A stretch of DNA of 50,782 nucleotides from UBA12068 sp038318455 (lineage in GTDB: Bacteria > Patescibacteriota > Minisyncoccia > Moranbacterales > GWC2-37-73), in the NCBI GenBank assembly GCA_038318455.1, contig JBBQCF010000002.1:1-50782 (forward strand), given 5' to 3'. Position numbers and translations under genes: made by a program. The notes below the pieces were generated by a model that saw only the letters and a program-made list of their open reading frames with translations, had not been told where the DNA came from and did not search any database. Each line of letters begins with the position of its first letter. Within the stretch, counting starts at the first letter, position 1. Below, piece after piece: positions 7,357-15,077 of the stretch.

Positions 7357-9237
7357 ATGAATAAGGCAAAAATTATAAGGCGCAACGATCCAAAGCAAAA
7401 AACTTCAGAAAAAAACTGGAGAATTAATATTTTGGTTTTTTTTATTTTCTTTATTGCAATAGTTGTTGTGACAAAACTTTATATTCTTCAGGTTGCTAGG
7501 CATGGCGTTTATGCAGCACTTGCGGAGCAACAGCATGGACATACAACTCAACTTGTAGCAAAGCGAGGAGAAATATTTTTGCAAGATGAAAACCAACCAT
7601 ATCCAGTTGCAGTGAATAAGGAAATGAAAATGGTGTATGCTGTTCAGCGCGAAATGAAAGACATGGATAGTTCTATCAAGGCATTAGCATCTATCTTGGG
7701 TCTGGATGAAAAATTTCTTCAAGAGAAACTAGATGATCCTACGGATATGTTTGAAATTTTAAAAAATAAACTTTCCGATGATGAGGTTAAAAAAATAAGA
7801 GAAGCGAAAATAGCGGGAATATATTTGGTGGGGGAAAATTTTCGTTATTATCCGGCAGCTGAACTTGCAGCGCAAACAATTGGCTTTGTTGGATCAGACG
7901 GCAAAGAGCAAGTCGGTAGATATGGACTCGAGTCATCATGGCAGGATAAATTAAAAGGCATTAGTGGTATGCAAATTCAGGAAGGTGATTCTCGCGGAAG
8001 GTGGATACCTGTTTCAGATAGAAATGTTGAGGCTGCACAGGATGGACAGAATTTGATTTTAACAATAAATCACACTGTTCAATTTGAAGTCGAAAAAATA
8101 CTTAAACAGACAATGGAGAAATTTAGTGCAGATAGCGCTACAGCCATTGTTGTTGATCCAAAAACTGGTAAGATTTTAGCCTTGGCAAATCAACCAAGTT
8201 TTAATCCTAATGATTTTTCCTCAACTGACATTTCACTTTTTATGAATCCAGCGGTAAGTTCGCCATATGAATCAGGTAGTGTTTTCAAGGCCTTCACTGA
8301 AGCTATTGGTCTTGATGATGGAAAAATAAGTCCTAACACAACTTATTCTGACACAGGCACAGTTGTTGAGGCTGGATATTCAATTCATAATTCCGATCTC
8401 AAGGCTAATGGCACACAAACAATGACGCAGGTTTTGGAAAAATCTCTGAATACTGGAGTTATATACATTGAAAAACTTGTTGGTAATAAAAATTTCGCTG
8501 ATTATATTAGTAGATTTGGTTTTGGCAAAAAAACTGGAATTGATTTGCCTGGTGAAGTTCCTGGTAACATCAGAAATCTGGAAAACACAAATAGAACAAT
8601 AAACTTTTTCACAGCTTCTTTTGGGCAAGGTATCTCAATGACGCCAATTCAATTGGCAATGGCATATGGCGCATTGGCAAATAAGGGCGTTTTGATGAAG
8701 CCACAAATTGTTGATGAAATTAATTATACCGATGGCCATAGCGAAAAAATACAACCTGAAGAAGTGCGACAAGTCATTACCGAGAGTAGCTCTAAACAAG
8801 TATCTGAAATGCTTAGGGCTGTTGTGCTTAATGGGCACGGAAAACAAGCTGATGTGCCAGGATATTTGGTTGGGGGTAAGACAGGAACAGCGCAAGTTGC
8901 AAAAACTGGTTCAAAGGGATATGAAGAAGGTGTGAACATCGGTTCATTCGCAGGCTATGCTCCAACTAATGACCCTAAATTTGTGATTGTTGTTAAAATT
9001 GTGAATCCAAAAGGAGTCGAATGGGCAGAAACATCAGCAGCGCCTTCTTTTGGTAAAATAATGAAATTTTTATTGGAATATTATAAAGTTGAGCCGACTG
9101 AAGATCCGAAAATAAGTCCAACGTATAAAATGTATCAAGCTGAAAATACTTCCGTAGCTTCTGAAGTAACTCCTGCTGCTGTTGAAAATGCTAAATTGGA
9201 TACTAAGACTAAAGATGACTCCAAGAAAAAGAAATAA
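7357..9237 (+). CDS. ftsI: Penicillin-binding protein, FtsI type (transpeptidase)
   Basis: This is a class B penicillin-binding protein that cross-links peptidoglycan at the septum. An N-terminal membrane anchor (about residues 24-44) is followed by the dimerisation domain and the transpeptidase domain. Active-site motifs are S308-V-F-K311, S363-L-N365 and K508-T-G510. Length (626 residues) is normal. The C-terminal 45 residues are a charged low-complexity tail ending in a run of Lys; no PASTA domain is seen. It follows the ftsL-like gene by 38 bp and precedes murF, which supports FtsI rather than PBP2. A second class B enzyme is encoded in the mre cluster at 26094. Confidence 0.9.
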   Translation: MNKAKIIRRNDPKQKTSEKNWRINILVFFIFFIAIVVVTKLYILQVARHGVYAALAEQQHGHTTQLVAKRGEIFLQDENQPYPVAVNKEMKMVYAVQREMKDMDSSIKALASILGLDEKFLQEKLDDPTDMFEILKNKLSDDEVKKIREAKIAGIYLVGENFRYYPAAELAAQTIGFVGSDGKEQVGRYGLESSWQDKLKGISGMQIQEGDSRGRWIPVSDRNVEAAQDGQNLILTINHTVQFEVEKILKQTMEKFSADSATAIVVDPKTGKILALANQPSFNPNDFSSTDISLFMNPAVSSPYESGSVFKAFTEAIGLDDGKISPNTTYSDTGTVVEAGYSIHNSDLKANGTQTMTQVLEKSLNTGVIYIEKLVGNKNFADYISRFGFGKKTGIDLPGEVPGNIRNLENTNRTINFFTASFGQGISMTPIQLAMAYGALANKGVLMKPQIVDEINYTDGHSEKIQPEEVRQVITESSSKQVSEMLRAVVLNGHGKQADVPGYLVGGKTGTAQVAKTGSKGYEEGVNIGSFAGYAPTNDPKFVIVVKIVNPKGVEWAETSAAPSFGKIMKFLLEYYKVEPTEDPKISPTYKMYQAENTSVASEVTPAAVENAKLDTKTKDDSKKKK

Positions 9238-9255
9238 AATTAATATGAAATATTG

Positions 9256-9264
9256 TGATATAAT
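9256..9264 (+). promoter_or_regulatory. Extended -10 promoter before murF
   Basis: TGATATAAT ends 9 bp before the murF start codon, so transcription from it would give a mRNA with almost no leader. Confidence 0.5.
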
Positions 9265-9273
9265 GAAGATAAT

Positions 9274-10569
9274 ATGAAAGCAAAAAAAATAATTTATTTG
9301 GAAAAAATATTGCAACTAATGGCAGTTGTTGTTCTCAAAAGACATAAGCCAAAAATTGTAGCAATAACTGGCAGTGTTGGAAAAACCTCGACCAAGGCGG
9401 CAGTTTTTGAAGTGCTTAGCTCAAAATTTGAAGTTCGAGAAAATCAAAAAAACTATAATAATGAAATCGGAATTCCACTCACTATTATTGGGGCAGAAAG
9501 TGGTGGGAGAAATATTTTCAAATGGCTTGGAGTTTTTTTAAAATGGTTTTTTACCGTTATCTTTCCTGGTTATCCAGAAATTTTGATTTTAGAGCTTGGC
9601 GTGGATCGTCCAGGTGACATGGCATATTTTATGTCTTTTATAAAACCAACGGTTGGCATTGTTACTAATGTTTCACTTAGTCATATAGAATTTTTTAAGA
9701 GCCTAGAGAATACTGCCAAGGAAAAAAGAGTTTTAATTGAAGCTATAGCATCGGGAAACTTTGCAATCCTAAATGCTGATGATGAAAATGTAATTGGAAT
9801 GAGAAAAAATACTTTGGCGCAAGTTCTATCTTTTGGGCAAACTGAAAATGCTAGCGTGAACGCCTCAAATGTTGTCTATAATTATCAGGATAATAAACCT
9901 GCGGGAATAAGCTTCAAGCTTAATTACGAGGGAACTAATATTCCAGTAAGATTGAAACATATTTTAGCATTGCACTATGTCTATCCTGCATTGGCTGCAG
10001 TTGCAGCAGGAATTGTTTTTAAAATAAATTTGATTGACATTGCCAATGCGCTTGAATCTTTTCGCGCGCCAGCTGGGAGGATGAATTTTTTGGATGGGAG
10101 GGCTGGAAGTTTTATTATTGATGACACATATAATGCCTCTCCAATGTCCACGGTGGCAGCATTGAATGTGCTTGGAGAGCTCAAAGCTACACGAAAAATT
10201 GCAGTGCTGGGTGACATGTTGGAACTAGGTGATATGACAGACTCTGGTCATCGTGAAGTCGGACAAGCTGTTTTCAATACAAAAATTGATATTTTTATTG
10301 CAGTTGGAAAAAGAATGAAGAATGCAGTTGGCGAACTTATTTCACTCGGTTTTCCATCGGAAAATATTTTCCAATTTGATAACCCAATAACTGCTGGAGA
10401 AAAAGTTTTACAATTAATAAGGGTGGGAGATTTCATTTTAGTGAAAGGTTCACAGGGAATGCGCATGGAAAAAATTGTGGAGCAAATTTTGGAAAATCAG
10501 ACTGATCAAAAAAATCTTTTATGTAGACAGTCGATTGAATGGCGAAATAAACCTTTTGCTAAGCCATAA
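9274..10569 (+). CDS. murF: UDP-MurNAc-tripeptide:D-Ala-D-Ala ligase MurF
   Basis: MurF is a cytoplasmic Mur ligase that adds D-Ala-D-Ala to the UDP-MurNAc-tripeptide using ATP. The P-loop GSVGKTSTK (K37) is visible, followed by the ligase central domain (LELGVDRPGDM, GIVTNVSLSHIEF) and the C-terminal domain with IDDTYNASPMS and AVLGDMLELGDM, both highly typical of MurF. The length of 431 residues is slightly below the usual 450 because the N-terminal substrate domain is short: the P-loop lies only 37 residues in, where about 110 is usual. Similarly short forms occur in CPR and some other bacteria. It closes the dcw segment here; murG and murC lie 24 kb away. Confidence 0.9.
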   Translation: MKAKKIIYLEKILQLMAVVVLKRHKPKIVAITGSVGKTSTKAAVFEVLSSKFEVRENQKNYNNEIGIPLTIIGAESGGRNIFKWLGVFLKWFFTVIFPGYPEILILELGVDRPGDMAYFMSFIKPTVGIVTNVSLSHIEFFKSLENTAKEKRVLIEAIASGNFAILNADDENVIGMRKNTLAQVLSFGQTENASVNASNVVYNYQDNKPAGISFKLNYEGTNIPVRLKHILALHYVYPALAAVAAGIVFKINLIDIANALESFRAPAGRMNFLDGRAGSFIIDDTYNASPMSTVAALNVLGELKATRKIAVLGDMLELGDMTDSGHREVGQAVFNTKIDIFIAVGKRMKNAVGELISLGFPSENIFQFDNPITAGEKVLQLIRVGDFILVKGSQGMRMEKIVEQILENQTDQKNLLCRQSIEWRNKPFAKP

Positions 10570-10577
10570 ATATAGAG

Positions 10578-10586
10578 TTATCCACA
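10578..10586 (+). promoter_or_regulatory. Perfect DnaA-box sequence
   Basis: TTATCCACA matches the DnaA box consensus and lies 15 bp upstream of the -35 of the next promoter. The promoter at 30163 has the same arrangement with the box on the other strand. Confidence 0.4.
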
Positions 10587-10601
10587 GAGTAGACCACTTA
10601 C

Positions 10602-10630
10602 TTGACTTTTTGTCAAAAAAGGAGTATAAT
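10602..10630 (+). promoter_or_regulatory. Strong sigma70-type promoter with palindromic -35 region
   Basis: TTGACT (10602-10607) and TATAAT (10625-10630) have 17-bp spacing. The -35 is part of a palindrome, TTGAC-N5-GTCAA. It drives the 60-residue gene at 10784 through a leader of about 147 nt. Confidence 0.8.
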
Positions 10631-10692
10631 AGAAATATAGGGTAGTGAGAAAAAAAATAGTTTTATCAAGGTGCGTTTAGTTGCTTTGAAAT

Positions 10693-10726
10693 CAAAAGAC
10701 AGTTTCCGTTGGGGCATTGTCTTTTG
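10693..10726 (+). other. Hairpin in the 5' leader
   Basis: CAAAAGAC (10693-10700) pairs with GTCTTTTG (10719-10726) in the untranslated leader of the gene at 10784. It is followed by T-rich sequence. A second small hairpin (GTGCATTGCAC) sits just before the Shine-Dalgarno site. It could be an attenuator or a stability element; no known riboswitch is recognised. Confidence 0.45.
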
Positions 10727-10783
10727 TTTGTTAAAAATGTATTTTCACAAAAAACGTGCATTGCACGAGAGAGGAGACTAGCC

Positions 10784-10966
10784 ATGAGAAGAAATCGTCC
10801 GATCAAGCTTCACGATATCAAAGGATTCGTGAAAAGAATGGTGGCTGAATGCAACAATGGTTTGCTCAATAATATGAGCGAATCCGATCTCGTTGATCTG
10901 GAAACAAGATTTGCGGCAAGATTGTTGCATGTTGATTTCAGACCAAAAGTTTTCCTGCCATTTTAA
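10784..10966 (+). CDS. Hypothetical protein, 60 aa, strongly expressed signals
   Basis: The start ATG 10784 is chosen because a clear Shine-Dalgarno (GAGGAG) lies 8 bp upstream; a longer in-frame start at 10709 would run through the leader hairpin. The product is 60 residues, basic at the N-terminus (MRRNRPIKLHDIKGF), soluble and probably helical, ending in an aromatic/proline tail (FRPKVFLPF). It has no match to a family I know. It has a consensus promoter, a long structured leader and a Shine-Dalgarno, a set of signals most genes here lack. A micro-ORF and a terminator follow directly. Confidence 0.7.
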   Translation: MRRNRPIKLHDIKGFVKRMVAECNNGLLNNMSESDLVDLETRFAARLLHVDFRPKVFLPF

Positions 10967-10977
10967 AAGGAGAAAAT

Positions 10978-11019
10978 ATGTATGACAGAGAAAAAATAAA
11001 CCCTTGGCACATTCAATGA
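10978..11019 (+). CDS. Candidate 13-codon micro-ORF running into the terminator
   Basis: AAAGGAGAAAAT-ATG gives an excellent Shine-Dalgarno and spacing. The frame encodes MYDREKINPWHIQ and stops at TGA 11017, inside the loop of the terminator hairpin (10998-11036). Ribosomes translating it would disrupt the hairpin, so it could act as a leader-type regulator or simply be a short co-translated tail. No homolog is known to me. Confidence 0.35.
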   Translation: MYDREKINPWHIQ

Positions 11020-11041
11020 ATGTAAGCCAAGGGTTTTTCTT
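10998..11041 (+). terminator. Rho-independent terminator
   Basis: The stem AAACCCTTGGC pairs with GCCAAGGGTTT (11026-11036) and is followed by T-rich sequence. Its 5' arm lies inside the 13-codon micro-ORF. Confidence 0.9.
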
Positions 11042-11111
11042 TTTGAAGATCGAATAAGTATGGTATGCATAATTTATGTTAAAATGCTAATTTTTTATTA
11101 CTTTGAATTTG

Positions 11112-11120
11112 TGCTATACT
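11112..11120 (+). promoter_or_regulatory. Extended -10 element
   Basis: TGCTATACT is an extended -10 match 120 bp upstream of the secreted-protein gene at 11240. No clear -35 is seen. The long leader is AT-rich. Confidence 0.4.
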
Positions 11121-11239
11121 TTTAATATTGAAAAATAATCTTGAAAATGAAGTAGCTTCATTAACTGAAGCATAATTTAAAAATTAACTCGAGAGTTTAA
11201 AATAGTTGCAAAATAAATAATTTAAAATAAAAAACAAAA

Positions 11240-11962
11240 ATGAAAACAAAACTAAAATCCATCGGCTATGTTTTCGGAGTAGTAATTAGTGCAATCGCAC
11301 TTGGAACATTTCTTCAATTTGCCAAAGCTTGGACTGAACCAACAGCAACTCCACCAACTCAAAATATCGGAGCACCAATCAATACTGGAATTATTGGACA
11401 GGGAAAGGCTGGTAATTTTAGTGCAACAGGAATTGTAGCTTCAACATTGTTGGTTACAGGAGATGCTAATATTTCAGGAGCTGGTAACGGGATTGTTTTC
11501 GCTGATGGAACGAAGCAAATAACTGCCACACAAGCAAATAATTCAGTTTCTACGGCTGGGGATAATCTTGGAGATCACACTGCAACGAAGGATTTAGATA
11601 TGGGGGGAAAAGCTATTGATAATGTATCTGACATTACACTTTTTTTCAATGGTATACCTGTTACGTTAAAACCTGCCTATGCTAACCTAGGTGAAGATAC
11701 TTATACTACGACAAGTTTTTATGCTGGTAATTATAATACTAATGTTTCAGGTTCAGCTTATAATTCAAGCGATACGTGTAGTGGTGATGGTACGAATAAA
11801 TATTTTTGTGTAGTTAATGTTAATAAGGATTGTATAGATTACTATGCTACTGTACATTCAATGTCATTAGGTAGCTATGGAACACAACTTATTAGCAATG
11901 TTCAATCGCAGCATGTTATTTGCAAGAAGGCTGTGTCGGCAGTATTTACTGGGCTTGAATAA
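11240..11962 (+). CDS. Secreted hypothetical protein
   Basis: The 240-residue protein has an N-terminal signal or anchor (residues about 7-28, ending QFAKAW). A conserved-looking segment follows with the pattern PPTQNIGAPINTG, then a Gly/Thr-rich beta region (about 50-100) including a GIVFADGTKQI pattern reminiscent of tail-fibre-like repeats. The C-terminal half contains four Cys that could form disulfides. Proteins with the ATPPxxNxxAPINTG pattern recur in CPR genomes as exported proteins of unknown role (recollection, not searched). It is followed 32 bp later by another membrane protein. A surface-exposed role is inference. Confidence 0.7.
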   Translation: MKTKLKSIGYVFGVVISAIALGTFLQFAKAWTEPTATPPTQNIGAPINTGIIGQGKAGNFSATGIVASTLLVTGDANISGAGNGIVFADGTKQITATQANNSVSTAGDNLGDHTATKDLDMGGKAIDNVSDITLFFNGIPVTLKPAYANLGEDTYTTTSFYAGNYNTNVSGSAYNSSDTCSGDGTNKYFCVVNVNKDCIDYYATVHSMSLGSYGTQLISNVQSQHVICKKAVSAVFTGLE

Positions 11963-11994
11963 TTTTGTATGTATTTTTCTTAAAAATAAAAAGC

Positions 11995-12588
11995 ATGAAT
12001 TGGAAAAAGATGTTTATTATATTGATTATATCTGCCATTGTTATCCTTGTCTTTTTGGCGAGTTCCTTTATTATTGTTAAAAATAAATCTAAAAATCCTC
12101 AAAATGTGCAAATTAATCAAAAAATTGATGTCCCAGACGATTTTAAAAAGGAGCAACTTGATGCTATCAAGGCAAATGCTGAAATTAGGAAGGTTATTGG
12201 CTTTATTGAAAAAATTTCTAATAGCACATTTATCATAAGACTCTATCCTATCCAGCAGGGTATTTTTAGTGCAAATGGCTTAGTGCTTGCACATATTACC
12301 CCCCAAACAAAATTCTATAATTTAATTCAAGTAAATACTATTAAGGCTGATCAGAAAGATGTAAATATTGGCCAAGACTCATCATTAAATCAGATAAATA
12401 ATGAACATGTGGGAAACGTTGTCAATATTGAAAACCCAGAACCTTCTGATGGAAAAGTTGAAATAAAAATTGATGACATCAAAGAGGGTCAATATATTTC
12501 TGCGATTTCAAGTTATGATATATCTGGAAATAATGAATTTTTTGCAACAGATATAAACCTTGAGTTTAGTCAAAATGCCGGTCAATAA
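11995..12588 (+). CDS. Membrane-anchored hypothetical protein
   Basis: The start ATG 11995 places the hydrophobic segment at residues about 6-27; an upstream in-frame TTG (11965) is possible but has no supporting signal. The remaining 170 residues are extracytoplasmic, with a predicted helical linker and then a beta-rich domain (about 65-190) containing IGFIEKISNSTFIIRL and a later KIDDIKEGQYISAIS. The pattern is reminiscent of small OB-like domains, but no family is recognised. It probably shares an operon with the preceding secreted protein. Confidence 0.65.
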   Translation: MNWKKMFIILIISAIVILVFLASSFIIVKNKSKNPQNVQINQKIDVPDDFKKEQLDAIKANAEIRKVIGFIEKISNSTFIIRLYPIQQGIFSANGLVLAHITPQTKFYNLIQVNTIKADQKDVNIGQDSSLNQINNEHVGNVVNIENPEPSDGKVEIKIDDIKEGQYISAISSYDISGNNEFFATDINLEFSQNAGQ

Positions 12589-12678
12589 TATCCTGCTTTG
12601 CGATAAAGCTCATAATAGTATTAGTAGGTGACTTTACAAAAATAATTAACAAATATTATTAAATAGATTATATAGAAT

Positions 12679-12702
12679 AAACTGACCCTTGTGGCCAGTT
12701 TT
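12679..12702. terminator. Bidirectional terminator-like hairpin
   Basis: AAACTGaCC pairs with GGcCAGTTT around a 5-base loop and is followed by T-rich sequence on the plus strand. It lies at the outer end of tRNA-derived unit 1. Confidence 0.6.
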
Positions 12703-12713
12703 ATTTTATATGG

Positions 12714-12821
12714 TAGCGCCAAGGAGAGTCGCCTCTTGCTCCGACTTCGAGGCTGCGGCGCTACACACAGAATGCTCGCACATTCGCATCCTACTTGCGC
12801 CGGTCCAATTCTCCTTGGCGC
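12714..12821 (-). repeat. tRNA-Glu-derived hairpin unit 1
   Basis: The unit begins with a copy of the tRNA-Glu acceptor/T-arm 3' end (TAGCGCCAAGGAGAGTCG on plus) and ends with the same sequence inverted (CAATTCTCCTTGGCGC). The interior is GC-rich and shares blocks with unit 2, for example TTGCTCCGACTTC. No complete cloverleaf can be drawn. Long open frames across this area are not genes. Confidence 0.7.
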
Positions 12822-12830
12822 ATTATTGAA

Positions 12831-12869
12831 AAAGCAAAAACACCCAATAAAAATGGGTGCTCTTGCTTT
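12831..12869. terminator. Terminator-like hairpin between tRNA-derived units
   Basis: The stem CACCCA (12841-12846) / TGGGTG (12854-12859) is extended by AAAGCA / TTGCTTT. It lies between units 1 and 2, where a terminator would follow a minus-strand tRNA. Confidence 0.6.
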
Positions 12870-12874
12870 ATTTG

Positions 12875-12984
12875 TAGCGCCAAGGAGAATCGCCCTTTGC
12901 TCCGACTTCAGGGCTGGGGCACTTCACACAAGAAAAGCTGCGCTCACTCGCTTTTCACTTGTGCCCGTCCGATTCTCTCTTGCC
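12875..12984 (-). repeat. tRNA-Glu-derived hairpin unit 2
   Basis: It begins exactly as the 3' end of the intact tRNA-Glu does (TAGCGCCAAGGAGAATCG on plus) and closes with an inverted, slightly diverged copy (CGATTCTCTCTTGCC). It starts 161 bp after unit 1 and 160 bp before the intact tRNA. The interior contains a hairpin with GCACAAG-like arms. Confidence 0.7.
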
Positions 12985-12994
12985 ACTAAACAAA

Positions 12995-13026
12995 TTTAAA
13001 AGCCCTCACGAATGAGGACCTTTAAA
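12995..13026 (-). terminator. Terminator after tRNA-Glu
   Basis: TTTAAAAGcCCTCA pairs with TGAGGaCcTTTAAA around CGAA, just downstream of the tRNA on the minus strand. Confidence 0.65.
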
Positions 13027-13034
13027 AAAATTTG

Positions 13035-13106
13035 TAGCGCCAAGGAGAATCGGACTCCTGTTACCAGGATGAGAACCTGGTGTCCTAGCCACTAGACGAT
13101 GGCGCC
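13035..13106 (-). tRNA. tRNA-Glu (anticodon CTC)
   Basis: On the minus strand a full cloverleaf of 72 nt reads from GGCGCCATCGTC. The anticodon stem CCAGG/CCTGG encloses the loop TTCTCAT with anticodon CTC (Glu, GAG codons). The T-arm has the GTTCGATTC-like loop sequence AGTCCGATTCTCCT. The acceptor pairs GGCGCCA with TGGCGCT, with a G-U first pair and discriminator A. CCA is not encoded. A 17-bp-spaced promoter lies upstream. Confidence 0.93.
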
Positions 13107-13119
13107 ATGTACAAAGGAA

Positions 13120-13148
13120 ATTGTAGCAAGCTTTTTTAAATCTATCAA
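13120..13148 (-). promoter_or_regulatory. Promoter of tRNA-Glu
   Basis: On the minus strand TTGATA (13148-13143) and TACAAT (13125-13120) are 17 bp apart, with TG before the -10. The predicted start is a few bases before the mature tRNA. Confidence 0.7.
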
Positions 13149-13180
13149 GCATTTTTAATCTAAATATTTCTTGGGTAAGA

Positions 13181-13215
13181 AAAAAGGAAATGTTTCGATA
13201 AACATTTCCTTTTTA
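13181..13215 (-). terminator. Bidirectional terminator
   Basis: AAAAAGGAAATGTTT pairs with AAACATTTCCTTTTT around a 4-5 base loop. It serves the minus-strand gene ending at 13233. A second palindrome (13215-13248) overlaps that gene's stop codon. Confidence 0.85.
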
Positions 13216-13232
13216 ATGATAAAGAAATATGA

Positions 13233-13808
13233 CTATTTCTTTATCATTTTTGATAATACCTGAAGAATCTCGGGTAATTTTTCACTTATCTCCTTTTCAA
13301 GGATTTTTGGGCATTGATTTTGGAACATTAACTTTGTTCCGTTTGTCCTGATTAGAACATAGTAGATGCCCTTTTTATACCAAATGCGATTTGGACATTT
13401 ATTTTTCTGTCCAGCATTTTTGATGGCTCCCTCTAGTGAGATTTTTATAATTTCTTTTCCAGCATAGATTCTGCCATTTTTCTGCTTATGTGCTTTTGCT
13501 AGTATAATTTCCAAAATATAAGCGAAAAAATGAGATTCCACGCCATCTGCTTCAACCACAACATGCCACTTGTTGTCAGGTTTCGAAATGAATTTCATGC
13601 CATTTCGACCAGTGCTGATAAGGGCATATTCTTCCTCGACTAGTTTTTTGAGTCGATCACTAATCTCAAAAACAACCAATGATTCTCCTACCACCTTAAT
13701 TACGCTGTAACATGCTTCTGCTAAGGTAAAGCCATGCTCCACCTTTAATTCATTGAGGAGATGCTCAATCTTTAGCTGTGCATCCTTGTAGATTCTTGGA
13801 CGTGTCAT
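13233..13808 (-). CDS. Hypothetical protein, 191 aa
   Basis: The start is fixed by a perfect Shine-Dalgarno (AAAGGAGGG, 5 bp spacing). Upstream is a TTGACA-17-TATGAT promoter. The product is soluble, with no membrane segment. The N-terminal third is helical (KIEHLLNELKVEHGF...SVIKVVGESLVVFEIS), the middle beta-rich, and the C-terminus helical and Lys-rich. No catalytic motif is visible and I do not recognise a family. It is one of three orphan genes in the window with consensus promoter, leader and Shine-Dalgarno. The leader contains a near-DnaA-box (ATATCCACA). It is transcribed towards tRNA-Glu and separated from it by a terminator. Confidence 0.75.
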   Translation of the reverse strand: MTRPRIYKDAQLKIEHLLNELKVEHGFTLAEACYSVIKVVGESLVVFEISDRLKKLVEEEYALISTGRNGMKFISKPDNKWHVVVEADGVESHFFAYILEIILAKAHKQKNGRIYAGKEIIKISLEGAIKNAGQKNKCPNRIWYKKGIYYVLIRTNGTKLMFQNQCPKILEKEISEKLPEILQVLSKMIKK

Positions 13809-13875
13809 TTTTGCCCTCCTTTAGGCATGTGGATATGTTTTTAAGTTTACTAGTATGGTTTTTTAACCAAAATCA

Positions 13876-13904
13876 ATCATAAAACATTTAATTGTTTTTG
13901 TCAA
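13876..13904 (-). promoter_or_regulatory. Promoter of the 191-aa orphan gene
   Basis: On the minus strand TTGACA (13904-13899) and TATGAT (13881-13876) are separated by 17 bp, giving a leader of about 60 nt with a small hairpin (TTGGTT/AACCA). Confidence 0.75.
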
Positions 13905-13914
13905 GCATTTTGCC

Positions 13915-13942
13915 TTGCCTTTTTCTCTCTTAATGATACAAT
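13915..13942 (+). promoter_or_regulatory. Candidate promoter of the isoprenoid genes
   Basis: TTGCCT (13915-13920) and TACAAT (13937-13942) are 16 bp apart with TG before the -10, 47 bp ahead of the prenyl synthase start. Confidence 0.4.
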
Positions 13943-13989
13943 TGAAAAATTGAAAAAGAACTATACATAAGAGATATTAATGATAAAAT

Positions 13990-15060
13990 ATGAATTTTGA
14001 GCAAACACTGGGAAGCTTTAAGGTCGCTATTGATAAGGAACTTGAACATTATTTCAATATCGCAATCGCAGATGCCGCCAAAAAAGACGCTCTCATTGCC
14101 CAGGCTCTTGGACAAACAAAAAAAATTGCTCTTGCTGGCGGTAAGAGGATTAGGGGAGCTCTGCTTTGTCAGGCATATTTTGGCGTGGGCGGAAAAGAGA
14201 AGCGAAAGATTTTAAAAGTGGCTGCAGCGATCGAGTTGGTGCATTTGTTTCTACTTGTCCATGATGATATTATTGATAGGGGAGATTTGCGTCATGGGGA
14301 ATCCACTTTGCATAAAATTTTTGCCAGTAAGAAACAAAAAAATATTTCAATCGAAGAGGCTGATCATTTTGGCCAATCGATTGCAATTATTGTGGGTGAC
14401 ATGCTGTATGCAATTGCAGTTAAGGTAATTTTGGAAGCTGGTTTTGCTTATCGAGAAACTTCTCAAATGCTTCTTGGGTTGCAAGAAATTGTAGCGACTA
14501 CTATTATTGGACAATCACAAGATATTGCAATCGAATATAGAAAAGAAGCTAGCGAGCAAGAAGTTTTGGCTATGTATGAAAACAAGACAGCAAAATACAC
14601 CTTTGAAGGACCGCTTCATTTGGGAGCAATGCTGGCAGGATGCTCGGATAAAAAAACCCTGCAATCATTGAGCTTGCTTGCGGTGCCGCTTGGAATTGCT
14701 TTTCAAATTCAGGATGATATTCTTGGTGTGTTTGGCAATGAAAAGAAAATGGGAAAATCTGCCGCTTCAGATATTTCCGAGGGAAAACTTTCTTTAATGG
14801 TTGTTCAGTCACGGAAATTTGCAACTATTGAGCAGCGAAAAAAACTGAATGAAATTTTAGGAAAAAAGAATTTGAAAAATGCTGAAATAAAAATGTTTAA
14901 AGAGATTTTAGTGTCAACTGATTCTTTGAATTATGCCAAAAATGTAGCTAATAAATATTTCGGAAAAGGGAAAGAGGAAATTGAAAAAATAATTATTTTG
15001 CCAAAAGCTAAGAAATTTTTGTCAGGACTTGTGATATATTTAGAAGGCAGGGAGATATAG
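13990..15060 (+). CDS. Polyprenyl (geranylgeranyl-type) diphosphate synthase
   Basis: This is a trans-isoprenyl diphosphate synthase that condenses isopentenyl diphosphate onto allylic diphosphates in the cytoplasm. The first aspartate-rich motif is D92-D-I-I-D96, followed by the RGDLRHGESTLH stretch. The second is QIQDDILG (D242-D243). The GKRIRGALL motif near residue 50 binds diphosphate. The length of 356 residues suits medium-chain products; chain length cannot be read reliably by eye. Downstream are ispG and uppS, so the product probably feeds the undecaprenyl carrier. The C-terminus is rich in Lys/Ile. Confidence 0.9.
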   Translation: MNFEQTLGSFKVAIDKELEHYFNIAIADAAKKDALIAQALGQTKKIALAGGKRIRGALLCQAYFGVGGKEKRKILKVAAAIELVHLFLLVHDDIIDRGDLRHGESTLHKIFASKKQKNISIEEADHFGQSIAIIVGDMLYAIAVKVILEAGFAYRETSQMLLGLQEIVATTIIGQSQDIAIEYRKEASEQEVLAMYENKTAKYTFEGPLHLGAMLAGCSDKKTLQSLSLLAVPLGIAFQIQDDILGVFGNEKKMGKSAASDISEGKLSLMVVQSRKFATIEQRKKLNEILGKKNLKNAEIKMFKEILVSTDSLNYAKNVANKYFGKGKEEIEKIIILPKAKKFLSGLVIYLEGREI

Positions 15061-15077
15061 AATCCACATAGGAGTTT

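Noticed and set aside
10578..10586. Replication origin suggested by exact DnaA boxes
   Set aside because: Boxes are single and 19-20 kb apart; there is no cluster, no dnaA or dnaN and no unwinding region.
12691..12999. Open frames of 64-102 codons across the tRNA-derived units
   Set aside because: They run through inverted repeats and terminator hairpins and have no start signals; the repeated GC-rich units explain them.
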